Shown: positions 17,123-26,802, numbered from the stretch's first letter. The stretch is DNA of 64,000 nucleotides from DATKPC01 sp035524275 (GCA_035524275.1 DATKPC010000014.1:1-64000), one strand, 5' to 3'. Translations and numbers: made by a program. The notes: generated by a model from the letters alone, not told the origin.

Positions 17123-18658
17123 CTATTCGATCGTTGCCGCCGACGAACTCTCGCCCGCGTCGCTTGCGCGATTCCACCAGCCTCCGCCCAGCGCCTGGAA
17201 CAGCGCCGCCGTGTCGGCGTAGCGGTTGGCCTGTGCCTGGACACGCGCGATGACCGCCTGCTGGTAGGCCTGTTCCGCGTTGAGCAGCGCCAGGTAGCTC
17301 ACCGCGCCCAGTTCATGCGCCTTTCGCGCGTAGTCGAGGCTCTGCCCGGTCGCACGCTCGGCCTCGACATCGGCCTTCAACGCCTCCGCGTCGAAGACCA
17401 GCGCGTGAAGGCTGTCGGCGACGTTCTGGAACGCGGCAATCACCGCGGCGCGGTACTGCGCGCCCGCCTGGTCGAGCGCGTCGACGGCCGCCTGCTTCCG
17501 GTGCACGAGCGCGCCGCCGGCAAACAAGGTCTGCGTGAGGCTTGCGCCGACGCTCCAGAACAGGTTGCCGCTGGAGAACATCTCGCCGACCCTCGTCGCG
17601 GTCCCGCCATAGCTCGCGGCGAGGGAGACCTGCGGCAGCAGGTTCGCGATCGCGACGCCGACCTGCGCGCTCGCGGCATGCATCTGCGCCTCGGCGGCCC
17701 GGATGTCGGGGCGCTGCTCGACGAGGCGCGACGGCAGGCTCAGCGGCACTTGCACCGGAAGGTCGAGATGCGACAGGTCGAAGATCTCGTCCGGCTCCTG
17801 CGCTGGGAGGCGACCCAGAAGCGCCGTGAGCTGGTCGCGCTGGATTGCCAGCTGCCGCCGAAGGCCCGGCAACGTCGCGGCGGCCTGCGCGACCGCGGCC
17901 TCCTGCGCCGTGACGTCGGACACGGCGATCGCGCCGAGTTCGTTCTCGCGCCGCATGATGCCCAGCTGCTCCTCGTCGATCGCGAGGATCCGCTGCGTCG
18001 CGTCGATCTGCGCGCGCAATGACGCTTCCTGGATCGCGGCAGCCACGACGTTGCTCGTCAGCGTCAGGTACGTCGCTTCCAGGATGAAGCGCTGCTGCTC
18101 GGCCTGCGCGACGAGCGACTCGACCTGGCGCCGGCCGCCGCCGAAGAGGTCGAGGTCATAGCCCACCGCGAGCTGCGCCGTATAGAGGTTGTAGACCGGC
18201 GCGCCGGAGCTCAGCGTCGGCGACAGCGTCCCGACGGCATTCTGCTGGCGGGTCGGCGCAAACGACGCCTGCACCGTCGGGTAGAACGTGCCGCGCTGCG
18301 CGGCGGCCAGCTGCTGCGCCTGGCGCAGCGCGGCCTGCGCGGCCTGGACGTTGGGATTCGCGCGGCACGCCTGCCGGACCAGGTCGTCGAGTGCCGGCGA
18401 ATGGAATGCCGTCCACCAGTCGGCCGGCAGGTCGCCGCCCGGCTGCAGGCGCTGCGCCGCGCCGCCGTCGACCGGCGCGGCGACGGTTTCGGCCGGCAAC
18501 GCGGTCCGGGCGTAGCGGTCGCCGGCGTCGGTCTTCGGTCGCTCGAAATCCGGTCCGACGGCGCACGATGCGACCAAGGCGGCGCCGAACGCCATGGCGC
18601 CGCGCAAGGCCGCGGCGGGCACGGCGCCGCGGCCGGTCGTACGGGATCCAAGCCTCAC
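17123..18658 (-). CDS. Second outer-membrane efflux lipoprotein (NodT/OprM family)
   Basis: This 511-residue outer-membrane factor has a signal sequence ending in a lipobox (VASC, Cys32) and the mature start CAVGPDFERP. PADWW and two OEP repeats follow, including GYDLDLFGGGRRQVE and EQRPDIRAAEAQMHAASAQVG. It is a paralogue of the factor encoded convergently at 15367-16947. No pump or adaptor gene adjoins it. Instead its start codon overlaps the ftsH stop in an ATGA arrangement, so it is translated with that protease. It may serve a pump encoded elsewhere. Confidence 0.92.
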   Translation of the reverse strand: MRLGSRTTGRGAVPAAALRGAMAFGAALVASCAVGPDFERPKTDAGDRYARTALPAETVAAPVDGGAAQRLQPGGDLPADWWTAFHSPALDDLVRQACRANPNVQAAQAALRQAQQLAAAQRGTFYPTVQASFAPTRQQNAVGTLSPTLSSGAPVYNLYTAQLAVGYDLDLFGGGRRQVESLVAQAEQQRFILEATYLTLTSNVVAAAIQEASLRAQIDATQRILAIDEEQLGIMRRENELGAIAVSDVTAQEAAVAQAAATLPGLRRQLAIQRDQLTALLGRLPAQEPDEIFDLSHLDLPVQVPLSLPSRLVEQRPDIRAAEAQMHAASAQVGVAIANLLPQVSLAASYGGTATRVGEMFSSGNLFWSVGASLTQTLFAGGALVHRKQAAVDALDQAGAQYRAAVIAAFQNVADSLHALVFDAEALKADVEAERATGQSLDYARKAHELGAVSYLALLNAEQAYQQAVIARVQAQANRYADTAALFQALGGGWWNRASDAGESSSAATIE

Positions 18659-20511
18659 GACAACTCCATGCGCGTCGATTCGCGCGCGACGGTATCACGC
18701 GGCGCGGCCAGCAGGTCCTTGAGCTCCGGATCCGACAGCGTTTCCTTCTCCAGCAGCAGGCCGGCACCGCGCTCGAGCGTCGCGCGCCGCTGCCGCAGGA
18801 TCCCGAGGCTCTGCGCCAGTGCCGCCTCGACGAGGGCGCGCGTGGCCAGGTCGATCTCGCGCGCCGTCTGCTCGGAGTATTCGTGCGGCGCCGGCATCGG
18901 CGCGCCTTCGCCGGTGCCGAGGAATCCGCCGCGCTCGCGCTCGTAGACGACCGGGCCGAGCTGCTGGTCCATCCCGTAGCGCGTGACGATGGCGCGCGCG
19001 ATGTCGGTCGCCTTCGCGAGGTCGTCGGCGGCGCCCGTCGAAAGTTCGGAGAAGATGAGCTGCTCGGCCGCGCGGCCGCCGAGCAGGACGGCCATCCGGC
19101 GCTCCAGCTCGGTTCGCGTCATCAGGTAGCGGTCCTCGGTCGGACGCTGCAGCGTATAGCCGAGCGCGCCGATGCCGCGCGGGATGATGGAGATCTTCTG
19201 GACCGGATCCTGACCGGGCAGCGACGCGGCGACGAGCGCGTGCCCCATCTCGTGGTGCGCGACGACGGTGCGCTCGTTGACGTTGAGCAGTCGGCTGCGC
19301 TTCTCGAGGCCGGCGACGATGCGCTCGATCGCCGCGGTGAAATCGTCGGGCATGACCTCCGCGTGGCCGCGCCGCGTCGCCTGCAGCGCGGCCTCGTTGA
19401 CGAGATTCGCCAGGTCGGCACCGGAAAAGCCGGGCGTCAGCGCGGCGACCTGGTCGAGGTCGACGTCGCGCGCGATCGCGACGCGGCGGACGTGCACGCG
19501 GAGGATCTGCACGCGACCGACGCGGTCCGGACGATCGACGAGCACCTGGCGATCGAAGCGCCCGGCGCGAAGCAGCGCCGGGTCGAGGATCTCCGGCCGG
19601 TTCGTCGCCGCGAGCAGCACCAGCCCGGAGCGCGGATCGAAGCCGTCGAGCTCCGCGAGCAGCTGGTTGAGGGTCTGCTCCTTCTCGTCGTGGCCGCCGA
19701 GGCCGTAGGCTCCGCGCGCGCGCCCGAGCGCATCGATCTCGTCGATGAAGATGATCGCCGGCGCCTGCTTGCGCGCCTCCTCGAACAGGTCGCGCACGCG
19801 CGCCGCGCCGACGCCGACGAACATCTCGACGAACTCGGAGCCGTTGATCGAGAAGAACGCGACGCCCGCCTCGCCGGCGACCGCGCGCGCCAGCAGCGTC
19901 TTGCCGGTGCCGGGCGGACCGACGAGCAGGACGCCCTTGGGGATGCGCGCGCCCAGGCGGCCGTACTTCGCCGGATCCTTCAGGAACCCGACGACCTCGC
20001 GCAGTTCGTCCTTCGCCTCGTCGACGCCGGCGACGTCCTCGAACGTGATCTTCACGTCGGTCTCGACGTAGACCTTGGCCTTGCTCTTGCCGATCGACAG
20101 CAGCCCGGCGCCCATGCCGCCGCGTTCCTGCAGCCGGCGTATGAGGAAATACCAGATCGCGACGAAAAGGAGCGTCGGAACGACCCAGCCGAGCACGTCG
20201 TGCAGGAACGAGCTCTGCACGACGCCGGAGAACTTCACGTCATAGGCCGAAAGGTCGCGCGCGAGGTCGGTCTCGACGCGCGTCGTCGCGAAGCGCCGCC
20301 GACCATCGGGCAGCGGCGTCTTCAACGTCCCCTCGATGACGTTGGGCTCGATCGCGAGCTCCTCGACGTTGCCGGCCTTCAGCTGCGCGAGGAAATCGCT
20401 GTACGGCAGCGGCTCGACCGTGCGGTACTGGACCCACAGGTTCTGCAGGAACAGCACCGCGAAGAACGCGAAGATCACGTAGGCGATGTTGAACGGCGCG
20501 CGCTGCTTCAT
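18655..20511 (-). CDS. ftsH: FtsH-type ATP-dependent membrane zinc protease
   Basis: This 618-residue AAA+ protease is anchored in the inner membrane by helices at about 9-26 and 107-125, with a periplasmic segment between them. The AAA module has Walker A GPPGTGKT (198-205), Walker B IIFIDEID (253-260) and the second region of homology RAGRFDR (315-321). The zinc site is HEMGH (420-424), where most FtsH have HEAGH. FtsH degrades misfolded membrane proteins and selected regulators. Its location outside the usual rlmE/ftsJ-ftsH-folP neighbourhood, and its coupling to an outer-membrane factor, suggest an accessory paralogue rather than the housekeeping copy; that is inference. Confidence 0.92.
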   Translation of the reverse strand: MKQRAPFNIAYVIFAFFAVLFLQNLWVQYRTVEPLPYSDFLAQLKAGNVEELAIEPNVIEGTLKTPLPDGRRRFATTRVETDLARDLSAYDVKFSGVVQSSFLHDVLGWVVPTLLFVAIWYFLIRRLQERGGMGAGLLSIGKSKAKVYVETDVKITFEDVAGVDEAKDELREVVGFLKDPAKYGRLGARIPKGVLLVGPPGTGKTLLARAVAGEAGVAFFSINGSEFVEMFVGVGAARVRDLFEEARKQAPAIIFIDEIDALGRARGAYGLGGHDEKEQTLNQLLAELDGFDPRSGLVLLAATNRPEILDPALLRAGRFDRQVLVDRPDRVGRVQILRVHVRRVAIARDVDLDQVAALTPGFSGADLANLVNEAALQATRRGHAEVMPDDFTAAIERIVAGLEKRSRLLNVNERTVVAHHEMGHALVAASLPGQDPVQKISIIPRGIGALGYTLQRPTEDRYLMTRTELERRMAVLLGGRAAEQLIFSELSTGAADDLAKATDIARAIVTRYGMDQQLGPVVYERERGGFLGTGEGAPMPAPHEYSEQTAREIDLATRALVEAALAQSLGILRQRRATLERGAGLLLEKETLSDPELKDLLAAPRDTVARESTRMELS

Positions 20512-20735
20512 GGCATGTCCGTTTCGGCCGGGCGGCGGGGCGTCGGGCCGAGGCGGCCGGCGACCCGCGCGCGGCGATCATAGCCGGATCCGATCGAGGC
20601 GATCGCCGCGACCGCCTCCAGCGCCCTCGCCCGTTGTCCGGCGCCGCGGCGTGCGTGGACCGGCGTCGTTCCGGGTCGCGCAAGCCTGCCGACCCATAGC
20701 CGCAAGCAATCCTTCCGATGCTGAAAATCAAAACA

Positions 20736-20753
20736 CGACGCGCATTCGCGTCG
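20736..20753. promoter_or_regulatory. Inverted repeat in the ahpC leader
   Basis: A perfect 7-base inverted repeat (CGACGCG, four-base spacer CATT, CGCGTCG) lies 42 bases before the ahpC start, in an otherwise AT-richer stretch. It could be an operator or an RNA hairpin in the leader. No clear OxyR motif was recognised beside it. With this GC content a chance occurrence is possible. Confidence 0.3.
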
Positions 20754-20794
20754 CTAGGATTCGCGGCGTCCCATCAACTTTCCGCGAGATCGAC

Positions 20795-21358
20795 ATGTCG
20801 CTCATCAACACCGAAGTGAAGCCCTTCAAGGCCACGGCCTACCTCAACGGCAAGTTCGTGCCGGTCACCGATGCCGATTTCCGCGGCAAGTGGTCGGTCG
20901 TCGTCTTCTATCCCGCCGATTTCACGTTCGTCTGCCCCACCGAGCTCGGCGACCTGGCCGACCACTACGACACGTTCAAGTCGCTCGGCGTGGAGATCTA
21001 CGGCGTATCCACCGACACGCATTTCACGCACAAGGCGTGGCACGACACCTCCGACACGATCGGCAGGATCCGCTACCCGCTGGTCGGCGACCCGACCGGC
21101 ACGCTGACGCGGAACTTCGACGTCATGATCGAGGAGGAAGGACTTGCGCTGCGCGGCACGTTCGTCATCGATCCGCAAGGCAGGATCAAGCTCTGCGAGA
21201 TCCACGACAACGGCATCGGGCGCGACGCGAAGGAACTGCTGCGCAAGGTCCAGGCGGCGCAGTACGTTGCCGCGCACCCGGGGGAGGTCTGTCCCGCGAA
21301 ATGGACCCCGGGCGCGAAGACGCTGGCGCCGTCGCTCGACCTGGTCGGCAAGATCTGA
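20795..21358 (+). CDS. ahpC: Alkyl hydroperoxide reductase, peroxiredoxin subunit
   Basis: This 187-residue typical two-cysteine peroxiredoxin has its peroxidatic Cys47 in FVCPTEL and resolving Cys166 in EVCPAKW. It reduces hydrogen peroxide, organic hydroperoxides and peroxynitrite, and is re-reduced by AhpF, encoded 88 bases downstream. The ATG at 20795 fits the conserved N-terminus MSLINTEVKPF. Length equals that of enterobacterial AhpC (187). Confidence 0.97.
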   Translation: MSLINTEVKPFKATAYLNGKFVPVTDADFRGKWSVVVFYPADFTFVCPTELGDLADHYDTFKSLGVEIYGVSTDTHFTHKAWHDTSDTIGRIRYPLVGDPTGTLTRNFDVMIEEEGLALRGTFVIDPQGRIKLCEIHDNGIGRDAKELLRKVQAAQYVAAHPGEVCPAKWTPGAKTLAPSLDLVGKI

Positions 21359-21446
21359 CCGCGCCGCGGCGCGCCGCCCGAAGGACGTCACGAGGCAAGG
21401 ACGGCCTGCGCGCCGCAGGCCGCCCCCCCAGACAAGGACACTCACG

Positions 21447-23018
21447 ATGTTGGATCCGGCACTCAAGTCGCAGCTCGGCGGCTACCTCGAGAAACTTACC
21501 CGGCCCGTGGAGATCGTCGCCTCGGTCGACGAGAGCGACGCCTCGCGCGAGATGCTGCAGTTGCTGCGCGAGATCGAAGGGCTGTCGTCCCGCATCCGCG
21601 TCGTGGAACGCGACGACGTCGAGCGCAAGCCGTCGTTCAGCCTGAATCGGCCCGGCGAGGCGATCGGGATCCGCTTCGCGGCGATCCCGCTGGGACACGA
21701 GTTCACGTCGCTGGTGCTGGCGCTGCTGCAGGTCGGAGGGCATCCGCCGAAAATCGATGCATCGATCGCCGAGCGGATCAAGGCGCTCGACGGCGACTAC
21801 CACTTCGAGACCTACATGTCGCTGTCGTGCCAGAACTGCCCGGAGGTCGTGCAGGCGCTGAACCTGATGGCGGTCCTGAATCCTCGCGTGCGCCACGTCA
21901 CGATCGACGGGGCGCTGTTCCAGGACGAGGTCGAGCAGCGGCGGATCATGGCCGTGCCCAGCGTCTTCCTGAACGGCGCGGCCTTCGGCCAGGGCCGGAT
22001 GGGCATCGAGGAGATCCTGGCGCTCGTCGACCGCGGCGGAAGCCGCGAGGCGGAGCGCCGCGAGGCGGAAACGCTCGGCGCGAAGGCGCCCTTCGACATG
22101 CTCATCATCGGCGGCGGGCCGGCGGGCGCTGCCGCCGCGGTCTACGCGGCGCGCAAGGGCATCCGGACCGGGATCGTCGCGGAACGCTTCGGCGGGCAGG
22201 TCAACGACACGCTGGGCATCGAGAACTACCTCTCGGTGATGCATACGGAAGGCCCGCAGTTCGTCGCCGCGATGGAAGCGCACGTGCGGCAGCACGACGT
22301 CGACATCATGACGCGGCAGGCGGTCAAGGCGATCGTGCCCGGCGAGATGATCGGCGTGGAACTCGCGAGCGGCGCCGTGCTCGCCAGCCGCGCGGTCGTC
22401 ATTGCCACCGGTGCACGCTGGCGCGAGGTCGGGGTTCCCGGCGAGAAGGAGTACCGCAACCGCGGCGTCGCCTATTGCCCGCACTGCGACGGGCCGCTCT
22501 ACAAGGGAAAGCGCGTCGCGGTGATCGGCGGCGGCAATTCGGGCGTCGAGGCGGCCATCGACCTGGCCGGCATCGCGGCGCACGTCACGCTGCTGGAGTT
22601 TGCCGCGGAACTGCGCGCCGACGCGGTGCTCGTCGCGCGACTGCGCAGCCTGCCGAACGTCACCGTCCAGACGCAGGCGCAGACGACCGCGATCAGCGGC
22701 GACGGCACGAAGGTCGACGGGCTCGCCTACACCGACCGCGCGACCGGCGCGTCGCGGCGCATCGCGCTCGACGGCGTCTTCGTGCAGATCGGCCTCGTGC
22801 CGAACACCGAGTGGCTGCGCGGCACGGTCGAGTTGTCGCGGCACGGCGAGATCGTCGTCGACCATCGCGGGCAGACGTCGGTCGCCGGCGTCTTCGCGGC
22901 CGGCGACGCGACGACGGTGCCGTTCAAGCAGATCGTCATCGCGGTCGGCGACGGCGCGAAGGCCGCTCTGGGCGCGTTCGACCACCTGATCCGGACTCCG
23001 GCCCCGGCCGAGGCCTGA
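21447..23018 (+). CDS. ahpF: Alkyl hydroperoxide reductase, flavoprotein subunit
   Basis: This 523-residue FAD enzyme transfers electrons from NADH to AhpC. The N-terminal tandem thioredoxin-fold domain carries Cys128-x-x-Cys131 (SCQNCPEV). The FAD loop is IIGGGPAGAAAAVYAARKG, the thioredoxin-reductase-type disulfide is CPHC (344-347) and the NAD loop is VIGGGNSGVEAA. All redox centres are present and the length matches E. coli AhpF. It forms an operon with ahpC. Confidence 0.97.
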   Translation: MLDPALKSQLGGYLEKLTRPVEIVASVDESDASREMLQLLREIEGLSSRIRVVERDDVERKPSFSLNRPGEAIGIRFAAIPLGHEFTSLVLALLQVGGHPPKIDASIAERIKALDGDYHFETYMSLSCQNCPEVVQALNLMAVLNPRVRHVTIDGALFQDEVEQRRIMAVPSVFLNGAAFGQGRMGIEEILALVDRGGSREAERREAETLGAKAPFDMLIIGGGPAGAAAAVYAARKGIRTGIVAERFGGQVNDTLGIENYLSVMHTEGPQFVAAMEAHVRQHDVDIMTRQAVKAIVPGEMIGVELASGAVLASRAVVIATGARWREVGVPGEKEYRNRGVAYCPHCDGPLYKGKRVAVIGGGNSGVEAAIDLAGIAAHVTLLEFAAELRADAVLVARLRSLPNVTVQTQAQTTAISGDGTKVDGLAYTDRATGASRRIALDGVFVQIGLVPNTEWLRGTVELSRHGEIVVDHRGQTSVAGVFAAGDATTVPFKQIVIAVGDGAKAALGAFDHLIRTPAPAEA

Positions 23019-23094
23019 AGACCGCGGCCGGCGGCCGCACGATGGCGGCCGGGCTGCCGCGCGTCCGTGCGGCCGGCGCGCTCGCCGCGGGTCC

Positions 23095-23976
23095 CTACGC
23101 CGCGCGCCGCCGCGCCGCCGGCCGCTTCCCGCCAGCCCGCTCGACGGCCGCATCCAGCGCATCGCCAAGCGTCGGCCGGTCGGTCCGGAAGAAGACTCCC
23201 AGCGCCGGCTCGCCCACCTGCAGCGCGAGCGCGATCGCGGCGCCCTGGCTCGCGACGTCGTGGCCGGCCGGGACGTCCCGGACCTGCTCGCCGAGATGGG
23301 CGTAGGTGCGATCCGTCTTGTCGAACGTGACACACGGCGACAGGATGTGCAGGTACGAGAACCCGCGGTGCGCGATGGCCTCGCGGATCAACGCTTCCAG
23401 TTGCTGCGGGCGCCCGGCATAGGCCTGCCCGACCCAGGTCGCGCCGTAGCTCAGCAGCATCAACAGCGGATTCAGCGGCCGATCGGCGTTCTCGTAGGGA
23501 CTCGTCGACGTCCGGAAGCCGATCGCCGACGTCGGCGAGGTCTGTCCCTTCGTCAGCCCGTAGATGCCGTTGTCGAACAGCAGGTACGTGATGTCGACAT
23601 TGCGGCGCGCCGCATGCGGGATGTGTCCGCCGCCGATCGCGAAGCCGTCGCCGTCGCCGCCGATCGCGATCACCGTCAGCGCCTCGTTGGCCGTCTTGAT
23701 GCCGGTGGCGACCGGCAGGACGCGGCCGTGCAGCGTATGGAAACCATAGGTATTGACGAAGAACGGAAAGCGCGACGAACAGCCGATTCCGGAAACGACG
23801 ACGGTGTCCTTCGCCGCGATGCCGGCGTGGTTCAGCGCCCCCGGCAGCCCGTCGACGATGCTGAAGTACCCGCAGCCCGGACACCACGTGGGCATCGAGC
23901 GCGACCGGTATTCGAGCCGCCCGGACTCCTGGATCTCGCGCAGCTTGTCCTCGAGGTAGATCGGCTGGGTCGTCAT
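23095..23976 (-). CDS. 2-oxoacid:acceptor oxidoreductase beta subunit (KorB-like)
   Basis: This 293-residue thiamine-diphosphate-binding subunit has WCPGCGY near residue 32, whose cysteines help bind a [4Fe-4S] cluster. It also has GIGCSSRFPFFVNTYGFHTLHGR and the TPP/Mg motif GDGDGFAIGGGH followed by DNGIYGLTKGQTSPTS. With the alpha-gamma subunit just upstream it would oxidatively decarboxylate a 2-oxoacid, most likely 2-oxoglutarate, and reduce ferredoxin or a flavoprotein. The gene follows the larger subunit by 10 bases and has a strong GAGGGAG site. About 40 extra C-terminal residues are Arg/Ala-rich. Pyruvate or indolepyruvate cannot be excluded as substrate. Confidence 0.9.
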   Translation of the reverse strand: MTTQPIYLEDKLREIQESGRLEYRSRSMPTWCPGCGYFSIVDGLPGALNHAGIAAKDTVVVSGIGCSSRFPFFVNTYGFHTLHGRVLPVATGIKTANEALTVIAIGGDGDGFAIGGGHIPHAARRNVDITYLLFDNGIYGLTKGQTSPTSAIGFRTSTSPYENADRPLNPLLMLLSYGATWVGQAYAGRPQQLEALIREAIAHRGFSYLHILSPCVTFDKTDRTYAHLGEQVRDVPAGHDVASQGAAIALALQVGEPALGVFFRTDRPTLGDALDAAVERAGGKRPAARRRAA

Positions 23977-23986
23977 CGGAGCTCCC

Positions 23987-25762
23987 TCATGCGGCCTTGC
24001 GGCGCGCGGCCTGGACGAGGCGCCGCGCCTGCCCCAGGATGTCCTCGACGCGCAGCGGCGATCCGGTGACGCGGTCGTAGCGCTGGACGAGCCGCCCGGT
24101 CTCGGCCTGGACGAGGCGGGCGAACTGCCCGCCATAGTTGAGCTCCGGCACCAGCACCACCGCGCAGTCGTCGAGGAACCTCGTCACGAGGTCGACCGGG
24201 AAAGGCTGCAGCATCACGACCTTCATCGCGGCGCAGCGGATCCCTTCGGCCTGCAGGCGGAACATCGCGTCCAGGCATTCGCCGAACGTCGAGCCCCAGG
24301 CCAGCAGCCCGACGTCGACGCGGCCGGCGTCGCCGAACCGCTTGGCGAACGTGAAATCCGGATGCGCGAGCGCGGCCTGCAGCTTGTCATGCCGCTTGCG
24401 GCTCATCGCCTCGTGGTTGTCCGGCTGCTCGTCGACCCGGCCGGCCTCGTTGTGCTCCAGGCCGGTCACCACGTGCATTCCGCCGGCCATGCCCGGCAGC
24501 GCGCGCGGGCTGACGCCGTCGGGTGTCAGCGCGAAGCGCCGGTAGGCCGGACCGAGCTCCTCGCTGCCGAGCGGCTTGTCGCTGTTGGCCTCGAACGGCG
24601 GCGTCGACGGGAGCACGACGGATTCGTAGCGGTTCGACAGGTACAGGTCCAGCAGCACGATGACGGGCGTCTGGTAGCGCTCGGCGATCTCGAAGGCCTT
24701 GCCGGCGCAGCGATAGCAGCCGTCGACGTTGGTCGGCGCGATCACGACGCGCGGCGCGTCGCCGGGGCTGCCGTACAGGGCCATGTTGAGGTCCGACTGC
24801 TCCGTCTTCGTCGGAATGCCGGTCGAGGGGCCGCCGCGCTGCGAGACGAAGACGACCGACGGCACCTCCGCCATCACCGCGAGCCCGATCATCTCCGACA
24901 TCAGCGCCAGCCCGGGGCCGGACGTCGCCGTCGCGGCGCGGGCGCCGGCGTAGCCGGCGCCGATCGTCGTCGCGATGGCGGAAATCTCGTCCTCGGTCTG
25001 CACCAGGCGCTTCCCGCGCTTGGGCATCTCGACCGCGAGCCGCTCCATGATCGTCGTGGCCGGCGTGATCGGGTAGCCGAAGAAATTGTCGAGGCCGGCG
25101 TCCAGGCAGCCGCGGACCACGGCCGCATTGCCGCTCAGCATCGTCGACTGCAGCCCCTGCACCGGAGGACCGAACTCGACGGCATCGAGCTTGAACGTCT
25201 GCACACCCGCCGCGTGCCCGGCCTCGAACGCGTCGCGGTTGGCGTCGGCGACTGCGCCCTTGCCGCGGAACTTCGCCTCGACGATGCGCTGGAAGGGCTC
25301 CTTCGCGAGCCCGAACAGGCCCGCGAGGTAGCCCAGCGCGACCATGTTGCGCGAGCGCACCGCGCCGGTCGCGCGCTCGCAGAGCTCGCGGATCGCGAGC
25401 GGATACGGGATCTGCGCCGGGCGCACGTGCGCGCTGACGTGCCGGCCCGAAGCAAGCGGCGCGATCGACTTCGACTCGTAGATCACGGCGCCGTAGTCGC
25501 GGACTTCGGCGACGTGCGGGATCCCGTGCTCGTCGTTCAGGCAGAGGAGGACATCGGACCGCTCCTTCAGCGAATACACCTGTTCGGTCGTGACCCGGAG
25601 CCGGGCGACGCACTTGCCGAAGCCGCGGATCTCCGCCGGGTAGGCATCGAAGCTGATGACGCGATAGCCGGCGCCGGCCAGCGCATTGCGCAGGATGTCG
25701 CCCGCGGCGATCGTTCCTTCGCCGGCCGAACCGCAGATGGCCACCTGGACATCGGTCTTCAT
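23987..25762 (-). CDS. 2-oxoacid:acceptor oxidoreductase, fused gamma-alpha subunit (KorA-like)
   Basis: This 591-residue protein joins the gamma domain (1-~190, starting AICGSAGEGTIAAGDIL) to the pyrimidine-binding alpha domain (~205-400, GNAAVVRGCLDAGLDNFFGYPITPATTI). A C-terminal alpha domain II follows, with LAWGSTFGE and LVPELNYGGQFARLVQAE. This fused arrangement is known for KorA-type 2-oxoglutarate oxidoreductases. It works with the beta subunit encoded downstream. Its start ATG shares one base with the stop of the upstream flavoprotein gene, so the four genes from 28598 to 23095 read as one coupled operon. Confidence 0.92.
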   Translation of the reverse strand: MKTDVQVAICGSAGEGTIAAGDILRNALAGAGYRVISFDAYPAEIRGFGKCVARLRVTTEQVYSLKERSDVLLCLNDEHGIPHVAEVRDYGAVIYESKSIAPLASGRHVSAHVRPAQIPYPLAIRELCERATGAVRSRNMVALGYLAGLFGLAKEPFQRIVEAKFRGKGAVADANRDAFEAGHAAGVQTFKLDAVEFGPPVQGLQSTMLSGNAAVVRGCLDAGLDNFFGYPITPATTIMERLAVEMPKRGKRLVQTEDEISAIATTIGAGYAGARAATATSGPGLALMSEMIGLAVMAEVPSVVFVSQRGGPSTGIPTKTEQSDLNMALYGSPGDAPRVVIAPTNVDGCYRCAGKAFEIAERYQTPVIVLLDLYLSNRYESVVLPSTPPFEANSDKPLGSEELGPAYRRFALTPDGVSPRALPGMAGGMHVVTGLEHNEAGRVDEQPDNHEAMSRKRHDKLQAALAHPDFTFAKRFGDAGRVDVGLLAWGSTFGECLDAMFRLQAEGIRCAAMKVVMLQPFPVDLVTRFLDDCAVVLVPELNYGGQFARLVQAETGRLVQRYDRVTGSPLRVEDILGQARRLVQAARRKAA

Positions 25763-26802
25763 CAGGCGTACTCCCAGAACGGCGAATGGATCGTCGACCC
25801 GTCGTGGATGTGCAGCGTCTCGTCCTGCTGCGGCTCGAACTCGTCGTCATCCCCGGTGAGGTTGCGCGCCGCGAGCTCGCCCATCGCGCGGACATTCTTC
25901 CAGCCGTAGTAGAAGCGGTACCGCTTCTCCGCCTCGGACCAGATCTGGCAGACGTCGCCGGCAGCGAGGATCGCCGCGTCGGTGGTGCGCAGCTTGCGGC
26001 TGACCAGGACGCCGCGCTCGAGATCGATGCCGGAACCGAGCAGGAATTCGACCGAGGGAACGAGCCCGAACGACGGCAGCACGACGTCGGCAGCGCATTC
26101 CCGACCGCTGCCGAAGGCGATCCGGCGCGCCGCGAACCCGCGGGCGCCGGCCTGAATCGCGTCGATGCCGCCTTCGGCGACCGCGTCGATGATCTCGATG
26201 CCCATCCGCTGCAGGACCTGCAGCAGTTCCGCGCGGTGCGCCGCCGATTCCACGTGAGGCCAGAACGTCAGCGGGCCGGCGACGACGACGACGCGGTGGC
26301 CGGTATCCACGAGCGTGCGGGCGAGATCGAGCCCGATCATGTCGCCGCCGAGGATCGCGACGGTGCCGCCTTCCGGCACCTTGCGGCGCATCGCCATCGC
26401 CTGCTCGTAGGTCGCGAAGCCGTCGAGCAGCGGACGGAACTCCGACAGTTCCTCCGGCAGGTAGCCGCGCCCGCCGGTCGCCACGAGCAGCGTGTCGTAC
26501 GACAGTTCCTCGTTGTGCGCCAGCGCGACCGTCTTGCGCCGGGCGTCGACGTTGACGACCTGCACGCGGCGCCGCAGGCCGATGTGCTGGTCGTCGTAGT
26601 ACGACGGCGGATCGACAAGGAAGTCGCGCCAGTCGTCATGCCCGCGGAAGACGCGCGGCAGGTCGTAGCGGTTGTAGAACGGCAGCGCCGAGAGCGTGAG
26701 CAGCGTGATCCGGGCGTCCGGCTCGCGCCGCCGCAGCGTCCGCGCGGCCTGGTTGCCGGCGACGCCGGTGCCGACGATGACGTGGTGCCGCGCGGCATTC
26801 AT
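25762..26802 (-). CDS. FAD-dependent pyridine-nucleotide-disulfide-type oxidoreductase
   Basis: This 346-residue flavoprotein has an FAD loop VGTGVAGNQAARTLRR at the N-terminus, the second FAD strand LLVATGG, a nucleotide-binding loop AILGGDMIGLDLARTL and the terminal FAD motif AILAAGDVCQIW. It lacks a CxxxxC redox disulfide and resembles ferredoxin/rubredoxin reductase-like proteins. It lies between the GltD-like protein and the oxidoreductase subunits, overlapping both neighbours, so it is probably an electron-transfer partner of the 2-oxoacid oxidoreductase. The actual partner is inferred from position only. Confidence 0.85.
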   Translation of the reverse strand: MNAARHHVIVGTGVAGNQAARTLRRREPDARITLLTLSALPFYNRYDLPRVFRGHDDWRDFLVDPPSYYDDQHIGLRRRVQVVNVDARRKTVALAHNEELSYDTLLVATGGRGYLPEELSEFRPLLDGFATYEQAMAMRRKVPEGGTVAILGGDMIGLDLARTLVDTGHRVVVVAGPLTFWPHVESAAHRAELLQVLQRMGIEIIDAVAEGGIDAIQAGARGFAARRIAFGSGRECAADVVLPSFGLVPSVEFLLGSGIDLERGVLVSRKLRTTDAAILAAGDVCQIWSEAEKRYRFYYGWKNVRAMGELAARNLTGDDDEFEPQQDETLHIHDGSTIHSPFWEYA

